Shown here: piece after piece, positions 47,748 through 62,049 of the stretch
Layout: each line of letters opens with the position of its first letter
How positions within the stretch are numbered: the first letter of the stretch is position 1
Source: Cognatazoarcus halotolerans
GTDB taxonomy: Bacteria > Pseudomonadota > Gammaproteobacteria > Burkholderiales > Rhodocyclaceae
Reading direction: 5' to 3'
Assembly (NCBI RefSeq): GCF_009800965.1
Contig: NZ_WUAF01000015.1
Span: 20,367-84,366 of the forward strand
DNA: 64,000 nt
Program-made: the position numbers and the translations under genes
Notes under the pieces: model-generated
What the model was told of the DNA's origin: nothing
Databases searched by the model: none
What the model saw: only the letters and a program-made list of their open reading frames with translations

Positions 47748-49910
47748 ATGAACAGAAGAATCATGACGGCCGCCGTTTCACTGGTCCTCGCGGGCTGCGG
47801 TGGCGGTGGCGGCGGAGGGGGCGGTGGAACCAGTCTGGTCGGCACGCTTGTCGATGCACCGGTATCGGGGGTCGAATTCGAGTCGGCGAGCGGCACGGGC
47901 ATTACCGATGCAAACGGCAAATTCACCTACCGCGACGGGGAAACGGTCAGCTTTCGCATCGGCGCCTTGCTGCTCGGTTCGGCCAAGCCGCAGGACCGCA
48001 AGGTCAGTCCGCTCGAACTGGTCGGCACACGTGACCTGAACGATGCTCGGGTTGTGCGCATGCTGCGGACCCTGCAGTCGCTCGATTCGGACGGCAATCC
48101 AGAGAATGGCATCCAGATCGCCGAAGCGGTCCGTCTGACTCTTGCAGGCCAGGACATGGTCGATCTGTCATCGAGCCGCACCACCGACACGCAGGTGACC
48201 GGACTGATCGGCGAATACAAGGTTTCGGAGAACGAAGCCACGGATCATTTCGAACGCCACCGGGAAGACGATTCCGGCAGTGACGACAACTACACGCCGC
48301 CACCGACCACGCCGGGCGGAACGACCGGAAGCCATGCGCTCGTCGCATGGAACGATCTCGGCATGCACTGCACCGATGGCAAGGACTTCTCGGTGTTCTC
48401 GATCCTGCCGCCGTACAACAATCTGCATGCCCACCTGATCGATCGCACCGCCAACAGCAGCAAACGCGTCAGCAGCGGCGTCACCCTCACCTATGAGGCG
48501 GTGGCCGATACCACTGGCTCGATCAACACCGGGAGCGCCGGCAAGACCAACTTCTGGGACTGGGTGATGGCCTTGTTCGGCGCCGATCCGGCACCCGACA
48601 GAGGCCTCAACCTCAGCGATCCCTCGGTCAGCAACCCGACGCCTTCGCTCACCCCGGTGCGCATGAGCTACAACAGCACCAACGACTGGTGGGAAGCCGA
48701 AGGCATTCCGATCACGCCGTATGACGATGCCGGCCGCAAGAACTTCTACCCGATGGTGAAGGTCGTCGCGAGGGATACGGCGGGCAAGGAGCTGGCATCG
48801 ACCAGGGTGGTGCTGCCGGTCTCGGACGAAATGAGCTGCCAGAGCTGCCACGCCTCGGGCAGTGGCAATGACGCGCGCCCGGCGGCGGGCTGGATCAACG
48901 ATCCCGACCCCGAGAAGGATTGGAAGAAGAACATCCTGCGCCTGCACGACGAGAAGTTCCCGGATGCCATCACCACCGCGGCGATGCAGTCCACCTACAC
49001 CGGAGCGGGTCTGCTCGCCACCGCGAACGCGGGTCAGCCGGTGTTGTGCGCTGCCTGTCATCAGTCCAATGCGCTGGCGACGCCTGCCAAGCCGGGCATC
49101 AAGCCGCTCACCGAAGCACTGCATAGCCGGCACGCCACGGCCAAGGATCCAGCCAGCGGCCTTGCCCTCAACGATCTGTCGAACCGGAACTCCTGCTATC
49201 TGTGCCACCCCGGGTCGGTCACCAAGTGCTTGCGTGGCGCGATGGGCAATGCGAAGAATCCGGATGGCAGCAACGCCATGGACTGCCAGAGTTGCCATGG
49301 CAACATGACACGGGTTGGTGCGCCGGGTCGGCAGGGCTGGCTCGATCAGCCGAATTGCCAGAGCTGTCATGACAAGGACACCGCGACCGGCAGCTTCGTG
49401 CGCTATACCTCGGTCTTTGGCAGCACGGGCGCACCGCGGAGCGTGCGCGACCAGCGCTTTGCGACCAACGCGGACGTTCCACTGGCAGGGGTTTCGCTAT
49501 ACCGCTTCAGCAAGGGCCACGGTGATCTGCAATGCGAGTCGTGTCATGGCTCGACCCATGCGATCTATCCGAGCTCCCATGCCAACGACAATGTCCAGAG
49601 CATCGACCTGCAGGGGCATACCGGTACCATCGCGGAATGCACCGCCTGCCATGCCAGCGTACCGACTACCACCAGCGGCGGGCCGCACGGCCTGCATACG
49701 ATCGGGCAGGCATGGGTCGGGCGTCACGGCGATGCGGCAGAATCGCGACTGGCGGACTGCAAGTCCTGCCATGGCAGCGACTATCGAGGAAGTGCCCTGT
49801 CGAAGACCAGCATGGCGCGCAGCTTCAAGGCCGAAGACCGGACACGTAGCTACGCTGCCGGAGACAAGGTGGGTTGCTACGACTGCCACAACGGACCGCG
49901 TGGCGACTGA
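47748..49910 (+). CDS. Nine-heme c-type cytochrome lipoprotein
   Basis: 720 residues from the ATG at 47748, with GGGAGG upstream. The lipobox SLVLAGC is followed by ten consecutive Gly. An N-terminal beta-sandwich (GTLVDAPVSGVEFESASG onward) precedes a central domain (LGMHCTDGKDFSVFSILPPYN) and then nine CxxCH heme motifs, the first in CQSCH near residue 365 and the last in CYDCH at the C-terminus. It should carry electrons at the outer or inner membrane surface. No partner porin is adjacent. Confidence 0.88.
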   Translation: MNRRIMTAAVSLVLAGCGGGGGGGGGGTSLVGTLVDAPVSGVEFESASGTGITDANGKFTYRDGETVSFRIGALLLGSAKPQDRKVSPLELVGTRDLNDARVVRMLRTLQSLDSDGNPENGIQIAEAVRLTLAGQDMVDLSSSRTTDTQVTGLIGEYKVSENEATDHFERHREDDSGSDDNYTPPPTTPGGTTGSHALVAWNDLGMHCTDGKDFSVFSILPPYNNLHAHLIDRTANSSKRVSSGVTLTYEAVADTTGSINTGSAGKTNFWDWVMALFGADPAPDRGLNLSDPSVSNPTPSLTPVRMSYNSTNDWWEAEGIPITPYDDAGRKNFYPMVKVVARDTAGKELASTRVVLPVSDEMSCQSCHASGSGNDARPAAGWINDPDPEKDWKKNILRLHDEKFPDAITTAAMQSTYTGAGLLATANAGQPVLCAACHQSNALATPAKPGIKPLTEALHSRHATAKDPASGLALNDLSNRNSCYLCHPGSVTKCLRGAMGNAKNPDGSNAMDCQSCHGNMTRVGAPGRQGWLDQPNCQSCHDKDTATGSFVRYTSVFGSTGAPRSVRDQRFATNADVPLAGVSLYRFSKGHGDLQCESCHGSTHAIYPSSHANDNVQSIDLQGHTGTIAECTACHASVPTTTSGGPHGLHTIGQAWVGRHGDAAESRLADCKSCHGSDYRGSALSKTSMARSFKAEDRTRSYAAGDKVGCYDCHNGPRGD

Positions 49911-49962
49911 CCCGAAAACCCGGCGATAGCCGCTTTGTCCGGCATCTGACCGGCGGTCCCGG

Positions 49963-49996
49963 AAAAACCCCGATCGATCATCGATCGGGGTTTTTT
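49963..49996. terminator. Bidirectional rho-independent terminator
   Basis: AAAAACCCCGATCGA, a TCA loop, then TCGATCGGGGTTTTTT: a near-perfect stem with A and T flanks. It serves the nine-heme cytochrome gene rightward and the small gene at 50014-50283 leftward. Confidence 0.9.
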
Positions 49997-50013
49997 CTCG
50001 CCCGAGCGACGGC

Positions 50014-50283
50014 TCAGAACTGTCGTGGCATCGGGTATTTGCGCTTGAAGGCATCGTAGATCTTGCGCAACTCTTTCTCGCGCGCGAGATCCCGACGTTC
50101 GGCTGCGCGGGCCATGAGATCCTGATGCATGAGATGCAGCGCATGGATGCCGCGCAAGTCGGCGATCAACTGATTACCGAGCTCTGCCGCGACGATGGGC
50201 GCGAGCTTTTCATGCTCGGCAATGATCTCGATCGTTGCACTATCCAGATCAATGAAATCAAGACAATCGATCAGGCTCAACAT
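50014..50283 (-). CDS. Small unknown helical protein
   Basis: 89 residues from the ATG at 50283, preceded by GGAGGG. It is hydrophilic and helical (MLSLIDCLDFIDLDSATIEII, then LMARAAERRDLAREKELRKIYDAFKRKYP), with a basic C-terminal half. No known family is recognised. The next gene upstream is uvrA in the opposite direction. Confidence 0.6.
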   Translation of the reverse strand: MLSLIDCLDFIDLDSATIEIIAEHEKLAPIVAAELGNQLIADLRGIHALHLMHQDLMARAAERRDLAREKELRKIYDAFKRKYPMPRQF

Positions 50284-50541
50284 GATGGCCCTCCAGCCAG
50301 CGGGCGCCGGCGAATGTGCACGTTCTTGGTGCATCCACGCTTCATGTGGACGCATGAAACGGAGCCATCACCCGATTGGCAGGCGGTAAATAAGGCTGAC
50401 TTCGGGTTTTTTTGTCTTTCCGAACTGTCTCCGTCGATCTTCGAAGCAAACCCCATGCCATTCATATTCATACAATAGCGTTTCGCAAAAGGGCGGCAAG
50501 GATAGAGTTGTTTCCTGTGTCGCGGAACCGTCGTGCACAAA

Positions 50542-50547
50542 TACAAT
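50542..50547 (+). promoter_or_regulatory. Putative -10 of the uvrA promoter
   Basis: TACAAT, 36 bp before the ATG at 50584. If used, transcription would begin near 50554, which rules out the longer in-frame GTG start at 50533. No clear -35 is seen. Confidence 0.35.
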
Positions 50548-50583
50548 CTCTCAGTCTCAGCCCTGCCTCCTTCGACCACCTTC

Positions 50584-56114
<5,531 letters not shown>

Positions 56115-56118
<4 letters not shown>

Positions 56119-56804
56119 GCATCAAGAAGATCCGCCTGTGGGATCTGCCGACCCGCATTTTCCACTGGTCCTTGTTCCTGCTGGTGATGGCAGCGATCGT
56201 CACGGTCAAGATCGGTGGCAACGCAATGGTCTGGCATGGCCGTATCGGCGTCGCCATCGTCGGCCTGCTGGCCTTCAGGATCGTGTGGGGACTGGTCGGT
56301 TCGACCTATGCGCGTTTCGCCAATTTCGTGCGCGGCCCGGGCGCCATCCGCGCCTATCTGCAAGGCCGCTGGAAAGGGGTCGGCCACAATCCGCTCGGCG
56401 CGCTGTCGGTGCTCGCGCTGCTCGGGCTGCTGGTCTTCCAGGTGTCGACAGGTCTGTTCGCCAATGACGACATCTCCTTCAACGGACCGCTCTACCCGCT
56501 TGTCGGCAAGGACACCAGCGACTGGCTGAGCGGCCTGCACAACCAGGCGGAATGGTTCATCTACGGGCTGATCAGCCTGCACGTCGCGGCCATCGTCTAT
56601 TACGTGCGGGTCAAGAAGGACAACATCGTCAAACCCATGATCACCGGCGAAAAGCAGGTGCGCGAGCACAGCGTCGAATCGGCCCGCGGCGGCGGCATCA
56701 TTGCCCTGGTGGTGGCACTGGCGATTGCCGGTGGCGCGGCCTGGGCGGCGTCGGGCGGCATTGTCCCACCCCCGCCACCGCCGGTCGAAACGCCCGCTTG
56801 GTGA
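56115..56804 (+). CDS. Cytochrome b561-family membrane protein
   Basis: 229 residues with four hydrophobic helices and conserved His ligands in IFHWSLF, VWHGRIG, GLHNQAEW and SLHVAAI. This is the cytochrome b561 (CybB-type) pattern for binding two hemes b and passing electrons across the inner membrane. The C-terminus has an extra hydrophobic segment and a Pro-rich end (PPPPPP). It overlaps uvrA by four bases and is probably translationally coupled to it, an odd pairing for a DNA repair gene. DUF3820 follows. Confidence 0.85.
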
Positions 56805-56812
56805 TCGCGGCG

Positions 56813-57028
56813 ATGAATCCGCAGGATCTCGAACGCCTGCTCTCGCTGGAGATGCCCTACGGCAAGTTCAAGGGCCGCGTGATCGCGGATCTGCCGGGCC
56901 ATTACCTGGGCTGGTTCGCGCGCGAGGGCTTTCCGCGCGGCGAACTCGGTCGCCTGCTGGAGCTCATGTACGAGCTCGATCACAACGACTTGCGGGCCCT
57001 GCTCGAGCCGCTGCGCAGGCACGGTTGA
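56813..57028 (+). CDS. DUF3820 protein
   Basis: 71 residues from an ATG at 56813; a GTG at 56801 overlapping the previous stop (GTGA) is an alternative start. The sequence follows the DUF3820 pattern: LEMPYGKFKGRVIADLPGHYLGWFAREGFPRGELG. It is predicted cytoplasmic, with function unknown. It sits in the uvrA-cytochrome b561 unit. Confidence 0.85.
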   Translation: MNPQDLERLLSLEMPYGKFKGRVIADLPGHYLGWFAREGFPRGELGRLLELMYELDHNDLRALLEPLRRHG

Positions 57029-57055
57029 CCCGGCGGCCGGACTCCGCATAACGAC

Positions 57056-57079
57056 AACGGCCACCCGAGGGTGGCCGTT
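57056..57079. terminator. Hairpin between DUF3820 and cytochrome c' genes
   Basis: AACGGCCACCC, a GAG loop, then GGTGGCCGTT. The stem is strong, but no T run follows in either direction, so its role as terminator is uncertain. Confidence 0.45.
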
Positions 57080-57117
57080 CTGCATGTCGCGCTTCTCGCG
57101 CGGGCGGGTGTGACCGC

Positions 57118-57591
57118 TTATTCTTCTTCGCGGTACTTGTCGTGGCAGGACTTGCAGGCCTTGCCGAGTTCGCCGAACTGGGCCTTGATGGCGGCCTGAT
57201 CGCCGGTGGCGGCGACCTTCTGCAGCTCGTTGGCCTGCATCACGAAGTTCTTGGCGATCTTGCCCACCTCGGCCTGCTCCTTGAAGAACGCGGGCTTGAG
57301 GCGGGTTTCATGCCAGCCGATGCCCTTGTCGGTGCCCGGGGCGTAGAGCGCGCCCATGCCGGAATTGGCCGTGGCGGCGATCAGGTTGGCCGCGGCCTGG
57401 ACCTGATCCTTGTTGAAGGGTGTGCTGCCGTCGACCACCTGGGCCTTGATCTTGCCCATGTTCCAGGCCATGAAGGTGTAGCCGGACTGGCGGATCTTGA
57501 TCATGTCTTCGGGCTTCATCTGGGCGGACGCGCCGGCGGCGATGGTGAGGGCTGCGACGCCGATCAGGCTGCGGACGAAGGGAAATTGCAT
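57118..57591 (-). CDS. Class II cytochrome c (cytochrome c')
   Basis: 157 residues with a signal peptide (LTIAAGASAQ). A four-helix-bundle pattern follows, and the single heme motif CKSCH is near the C-terminus, as in cytochromes c'. The sequence MKPEDMIKIRQSGYTFMAWNMGKIKAQV is typical of the family's first helix. It is a periplasmic monoheme protein that may bind NO or carry electrons. It is co-linear with the upstream HCCA-isomerase gene but 214 bp apart, so probably a separate unit. Confidence 0.9.
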   Translation of the reverse strand: MQFPFVRSLIGVAALTIAAGASAQMKPEDMIKIRQSGYTFMAWNMGKIKAQVVDGSTPFNKDQVQAAANLIAATANSGMGALYAPGTDKGIGWHETRLKPAFFKEQAEVGKIAKNFVMQANELQKVAATGDQAAIKAQFGELGKACKSCHDKYREEE

Positions 57592-57805
57592 CGGTGTTCT
57601 CCGGTTGTTTTACGGTGGGGGTTAGGGTGGAAGGCTGCCATTGCACACGTGCGGCCCGCCGGGTAAACGTCCGGCATTGCGGGTTTATTCCCGGCGCATG
57701 CCAGCCCGGTGTGACCGCGTGGACCACCCGGCGTTCCCGATGGTATATCAGGGTTTTCTTTATTTCGAGCCCGGGCATCCGTCCGCACGCGTCCCGACAG
57801 GCTGC

Positions 57806-58411
57806 TCAGCCATGTTCGAGCGCCCATTCCAGCGCCATCTCGAGGCGATCGTTGCCCCAGAACAGCTCTTTGTCCACCACAAAGGTCGGTGCGCCGAACA
57901 CCCCCAGCTCACCCGCCTCTTCGGTCTGGCGGCGCAGCGCGGTCTTGTTTTCGTCGCTTGCGGCGCGCGCCAGCAGATCGTCGGCGGGCAGCCCCAGGTC
58001 CGAGAGAATCGCACCGATCACCGCCGGGTGAGAGATCTCGCGATCCTCGGCGAAGTTCGCGCACATCACCGCCTTGGCAAAGTCGGCGATCCACGGCTCG
58101 TCCTGGCCCAGCAGTGCTACCCGCGCAGCCAGCAGGCCGTTGCGCGGAAACACCGAGGGCTTGCACAGCGCCAGTCCATAGCGTGCGCACAGGCGCTCGA
58201 GGTCGCGCCACATGTAGCGCCCCTTGGGTGGGTAGATGTTGAAGGGCGAATCGTTCCAGCCCAGGCTCAGGAACACCGGCCCGAGCAGGAAGGGGCGCCA
58301 GCGCACCTTCACCCCGGCCGCGGCGGCGAGCTTTTCGATGCGCATCACCGAGAGATAGGAATAGGAACTGGCGAACTCGAACCAGAAGTCGATCGCGGGC
58401 TGCGTACTCAT
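57806..58411 (-). CDS. 2-hydroxychromene-2-carboxylate isomerase (DsbA family)
   Basis: 201 residues with a thioredoxin/GST-kappa fold. The N-terminal active-site region is DFWFEFASSYSYLS, where the Ser residues replace the DsbA CxxC and bind glutathione. It continues VRWRPFLLGPVFLSLGWN and ends GVFGAPTFVVDKELFWGNDRLE. Family members isomerise aromatic ring-cleavage intermediates, for example in naphthalene degradation, but many annotated members have unproven substrates. It lies 18 bp downstream of the hydrolase gene in the same direction. Confidence 0.85.
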   Translation of the reverse strand: MSTQPAIDFWFEFASSYSYLSVMRIEKLAAAAGVKVRWRPFLLGPVFLSLGWNDSPFNIYPPKGRYMWRDLERLCARYGLALCKPSVFPRNGLLAARVALLGQDEPWIADFAKAVMCANFAEDREISHPAVIGAILSDLGLPADDLLARAASDENKTALRRQTEEAGELGVFGAPTFVVDKELFWGNDRLEMALEWALEHG

Positions 58412-58429
58412 TGAGGGATCCTCTGCGGT

Positions 58430-59311
58430 TCAGGCGTTTGAAAGGAAAGGAAGGAGCTGCCGCAACACCTCGTCGGGCGACTCTTCGGGCAGAAAATGGC
58501 CGCCCGGCACCGGCGCGCCGCGAACATCGTCGGCATACTCGCCCCACACCGTCAGTACATCGTAACTGCGACTGACGAAACCGCGCTCGCCCCACAGCAC
58601 CAGCAGCGGGCAGGCAATGCGCCGCCGGCCGAAATCGGCGCGGTCGTGTTCGAGGTCGATGCTGGCCGCCGCGCGGTAGTCCTCGCAACTGGCGTGCACG
58701 CCCTCGAGGCTCGAAAAGCAGCGCACGTATTCCGCCACCGCAGCCTCGTCGAAATGCGCCCCGGGCGCGGACCAGCGGCGCAGCTTCTCGCGCAGGAACC
58801 AGCCGGGGTCGGCACCGATCATGTGCTCGGGCAGGCCGTCGGGCTGGATCAGGAAGAACCAGTGGTAGTAGCCGGTGGCGAAGGCCTGGTCGGTGTGGTC
58901 GAACATGTGCAGTGTCGGCGCGATGTCCATCACGCAGGCGCGCTCGATGCGCGCCGGATGATCGAGTGCCAGGCGGTGGGCGACCCGTGCGCCGCGGTCG
59001 TGGCCGACCACCGCGAAGCGCTCGAAGCCCAGCGCGGTCATCACCTCGGCCAGGTCGCGGGCCATTTCGCGCTTGCTGTAGTTGCCGTGGTCAGGCTCGC
59101 CCGGCGGTTTGCTGCTGTCGCCGTAGCCGCGAAGATCGGGGCAGATCACGGTGAAATGCCGTGCCAGCTCCGGTGCCAGCCGATGCCACATCGCATGGGT
59201 CTGCGGATAGCCGTGGATGAGCAGCAACGGCGGTCCGTCACCGCCGGTCAGCAGATTGATCTCGGCGCCGCCGACGGGGATGCGCTGCTGCGTGAAAGCT
59301 TCTCCGAACAT
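58430..59311 (-). CDS. Haloacetate dehalogenase-like alpha/beta hydrolase
   Basis: 293 residues. The nucleophile elbow GHDRGARVAH puts Asp105 with Arg106 and Arg109. The second acid is Asp129, the catalytic His is His272 in GGHFLPEE, and halide-binding His150-Trp151 (YYHWFFLIQP) and Tyr212 (CEDYRA) are present. This set matches fluoroacetate/haloacetate dehalogenase rather than a Ser hydrolase. It would displace halide from haloacetates. It is followed closely by the DsbA-family isomerase, likely an operon. Confidence 0.85.
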   Translation of the reverse strand: MFGEAFTQQRIPVGGAEINLLTGGDGPPLLLIHGYPQTHAMWHRLAPELARHFTVICPDLRGYGDSSKPPGEPDHGNYSKREMARDLAEVMTALGFERFAVVGHDRGARVAHRLALDHPARIERACVMDIAPTLHMFDHTDQAFATGYYHWFFLIQPDGLPEHMIGADPGWFLREKLRRWSAPGAHFDEAAVAEYVRCFSSLEGVHASCEDYRAAASIDLEHDRADFGRRRIACPLLVLWGERGFVSRSYDVLTVWGEYADDVRGAPVPGGHFLPEESPDEVLRQLLPFLSNA

Positions 59312-59404
59312 GGTCCATGTCCCTCGAGGTTAGCCTTGTCTGACAGTAGCGCAGCCGCCGGGCGGCGTCGACCATCGCAATGTCGGGGTGCCGCCGCGAT
59401 TCTC

Positions 59405-59755
59405 TCATCCTTGCCCGAAGCGGCCGCGTACCATGCTGCGCTGCGCGGCCCCGCTCCAGCGCGGGTCCAAGAGCCCGGCGAGGCGTCGCCACAGGCTGTG
59501 GTGCGGCGTCCGCGCCGTGGCATCCCTGCGGATGACCAGTACCTCGGCGTGCCTGACCGCGCTCAGCACCGCGCTGCCGGGTCGATCGAGCAACAGGTGC
59601 TCTCCGGGGCGGATCACGAAATCGCGCGAATCGCCGTGCTGGGTAATCCAGACTTCACCGCTCAGGCCACTCACCTCGAGGCCCGCGGCATTTTCGAGAA
59701 TCAGGCTGCGACGGCCCTCGATCTGTCGTCTATCGCATGAGATGCTTGCATTCAT
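59405..59755 (-). CDS. DUF2917 protein
   Basis: 116 residues, soluble, with the DUF2917 core SGEVWITQHGDSRDFVIRPGEHLLL, a small cupin-like beta fold. Function is unknown. It is divergent from the LysR gene with 124 bp between starts; such LysR-DUF2917 pairs suggest the regulator controls this gene. Confidence 0.82.
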   Translation of the reverse strand: MNASISCDRRQIEGRRSLILENAAGLEVSGLSGEVWITQHGDSRDFVIRPGEHLLLDRPGSAVLSAVRHAEVLVIRRDATARTPHHSLWRRLAGLLDPRWSGAAQRSMVRGRFGQG

Positions 59756-59879
59756 CGTCCGGCCCTCCTAAGGTCGCGAATCAGGCAGAAGAGGATTTTC
59801 GTCTGCCGTTCCTGAAGTATTGGCAGTCGACCGGTTCCGTACAAACGGTGAATCGGCATCATTTTCATGAGAAAAACGC

Positions 59880-60800
59880 ATGGATGAACCGCTGCTCAGA
59901 CTCCCCCCGCTCGATCCCCTCCGGGGTTTCGTGGTGGCCGCTCGGCACCTCTCCTTCACCCGCGCGGCCGAAGACCTGTGCCTTACCCAGTCGGCCATCA
60001 GCCGCCAGGTCCAGACCCTCGAGAGTGCGCTCGGCCTGCGTCTCTTCGAACGTGGCACCCGCCAGCTCTCCCTTACCCCCGCCGGCGCACAGCTGCTGCG
60101 CGCGGCCGAAGGTTGGCTCATGGATTACGCCGAACTTGCAGAGCGGCTGCAGCACGGCCAGCAGCGGCGGCCGGTGACCGTCACGGCCAGCATCGGCATC
60201 GCCACCCTGTGGCTGGTGCCGCGACTGGCACAGTTCCAGCGTCTGCATCCCGACATCGACGTGCGTCTCGCTGCCGGCAATCGCCTGCTCGACCTTCGCC
60301 GCGATGGCATCGACGTGGCGATCCGTTATTGCGCCGATAAGGACGCGCCGCCCGGCGCCGAGCGCCTGTTCGGCGAATCGGTGGTGCCGGTGGCGAGTCC
60401 CGTGCTGGGTCTCGTGCAACTTGACGGCGATGCCTTGTCCCGGGTCGCACTGCTGGAGTTCGACGACCCGCGCTACCCCTGGCTGCGCTGGGACGACTGG
60501 CTGGCCGCTGCCGGGCTCGAAGGCATGAGCCCGCGCGCCCGGCTCACCTATTCACACTACGATCAGCTGATCCACGCCGCGGTGGCGGGTCAGGGTGTGG
60601 CGATCGGCCGTACCCAGCTGGTGGACCGACTGATTTCCGCAGGCCAGTTGGTGCCGCTCGGCAATAGTCGACGCGATGTCGCGGGGCGCGGTTTCTGGCT
60701 CATCAACGCCTTGGCCGAGCCGCCGGAGAACGTGCGCCGCTTCGGCGAATGGGTGCGCAGCGAGGGCGCACTGTCGCTTGCCGAATCGGCGCGCGAATGA
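59880..60800 (+). CDS. LysR-family transcriptional regulator
   Basis: 306 residues. The N-terminal helix-turn-helix is clear (FTRAAEDLCLTQSAISRQVQTLESALGLRLFERG), followed by a LysR effector-binding domain of the GcvA type (LWLVPRLAQFQRLHPDIDVRL, then VAIRY and GQGVAIGRTQLV). It most likely binds the 124-bp region before the DUF2917 gene and senses a small molecule not identifiable here. Confidence 0.92.
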   Translation: MDEPLLRLPPLDPLRGFVVAARHLSFTRAAEDLCLTQSAISRQVQTLESALGLRLFERGTRQLSLTPAGAQLLRAAEGWLMDYAELAERLQHGQQRRPVTVTASIGIATLWLVPRLAQFQRLHPDIDVRLAAGNRLLDLRRDGIDVAIRYCADKDAPPGAERLFGESVVPVASPVLGLVQLDGDALSRVALLEFDDPRYPWLRWDDWLAAAGLEGMSPRARLTYSHYDQLIHAAVAGQGVAIGRTQLVDRLISAGQLVPLGNSRRDVAGRGFWLINALAEPPENVRRFGEWVRSEGALSLAESARE

Positions 60801-60816
60801 ACCTGTCACGGCACGT

Positions 60817-60915
60817 AGGTTCTCGCCATATCATTCTTTCGAGCGATTGGTTCAGTAGCGCGTCGTAGAGAAAAACGATCGCGTTGAGCGCCTGCGATTG
60901 AGTCGAGGCCGAGGC
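60817..60915 (-). pseudogene. Tyrosine-recombinase N-terminal fragment
   Basis: About 33 residues in one frame (ASASTQSQALNAIVFLYDAL onward, then LERM) match the SAM-like core-binding domain of phage- or integron-type integrases. No start or catalytic domain remains. It abuts the IS1182 remnant at about 60915-60920 and looks like deletion debris. Confidence 0.5.
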
Positions 60916-60935
60916 ACGCCTTTGACCGCCGCAGA

Positions 60936-61880
60936 ATGCGGGCCGATTTCGAGCGCGAAGCGGCAAAGATGGAAACCGCGGTACAGCGGATGATGGATCG
61001 GCATGCACAGGCAGATGCCAGGCCATCTTCCGACCCTGAGACCGAGCGCGCCGTCCGCACTCGCGAACGGCTTACCCATGAGGCTGCAAGGATCCGCGCT
61101 TGGCTTGCCGAGCATTCGGAGGATCGCAAGGGCGCCAAAGGTGCGATCAGGCTCTCTAACCGCACGGACAACGAGTCAGCCAAGATGGCCACCGGCAAGG
61201 GCGTGATCCAAGGCTACACCGGCGTTGCCACGGTCGATGCAAAAGCTCAGGTCGTGCTCGACGCCCAGGCCCACGGCACCGGCAGCGAACAGGAACTGTT
61301 CCTCGGCGCAGTCGAAGGCGCCGAGCCCTACCGAAGCGACGGGACGGCCATCTGTGCGGACGCCGGCTATCACTCGGAAGCAAACCTCAAGGCCCTTTCC
61401 GAGCGCGGCATCGACGCATGGATCTGCGACAACCAGTACCGTTCGCGCGATCCACGCTACGCCGGGCAGGAAGCACACAAGGTCAAGCCCGATCCGCTGT
61501 GGGACAAGTCGAAGAAAAAGAGCAAGACCCAATGCTTCCGCCCACAGGATTTCAGGCTCGCGGACGACCATAGCCACTGCATCTGCCTGGCCGGCAAGCG
61601 GCTGTATTCCAATGGATCGGACTGGACGATCGGCGGACGCAAGGCCATCAAGTTCTGCGGAGCTGTGCGCGACTGTTTGCCGTGTGCGTTACGTGGCCAG
61701 TGTCTGAGGAAACCCGACACCACCAAGACGCGCCAGGTTGCCTTCTTTATGGCCAAGCGGCACAACAAGCGGCTGACCCGCTTTAGCTTACGCGGAAAGA
61801 GGAAGGTCGACGGGCAGTGGAAGCTCTACTGCATTGTGCACAACATCAAAAAGCTGGCGCATCACGGGTATGCGGGATAG
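60936..61880 (+). pseudogene. IS1182-family transposase, C-terminal part
   Basis: 314 residues from the first ATG; in-frame homology appears to begin just before it. Motifs include EDRKGAKGAIRLSNRTDNESAK, GYTGVATVDAKAQVVLDAQAHGTGSEQE and ICADAGYHSEANLKALSERGID, with the DDE-type second Asp in ADAGYHS, then the Cys-rich C-terminal zinc-like region (CGAVRDCLPCALRGQC). A full-length transposase is about 450-500 residues, so this one is inactive. Confidence 0.82.
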
Positions 61881-62013
61881 ATTGGCGGAAACCGGACGGG
61901 ATGGCCCGGTAAAGCTATGAGACGGGATCTGGTAATGCGAAAACGGAGACACTGAAAGATGAGGTGTCTGATTCAGCCGGCGAGGGCCGGACGTCCCGAT
62001 TCGGCCCGGAAAC

Positions 62014-62028
62014 GGGTTTTTCTACAGC
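62014..62028 (+). repeat. IS1182 inverted-repeat end (copy A right end)
   Basis: GGGTTTTTCTACAGC, the exact inverse of the sequence at 62877-62891. The two bracket the unknown gene at 62050-62817. Confidence 0.8.
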
Positions 62029-62049
62029 GTCGTTAGCGAACAGGTCCGT

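Larger units (their letters stand above)
60918..62028 (+). mobile_element. IS1182-family element, copy A (5' truncated)
   Basis: This copy retains the transposase C-terminal part and the right end; the inverted-repeat end GGGTTTTTCTACAGC is at 62014-62028. The left end and the first ~170 transposase codons are missing, cut at the integrase fragment. Confidence 0.75.
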
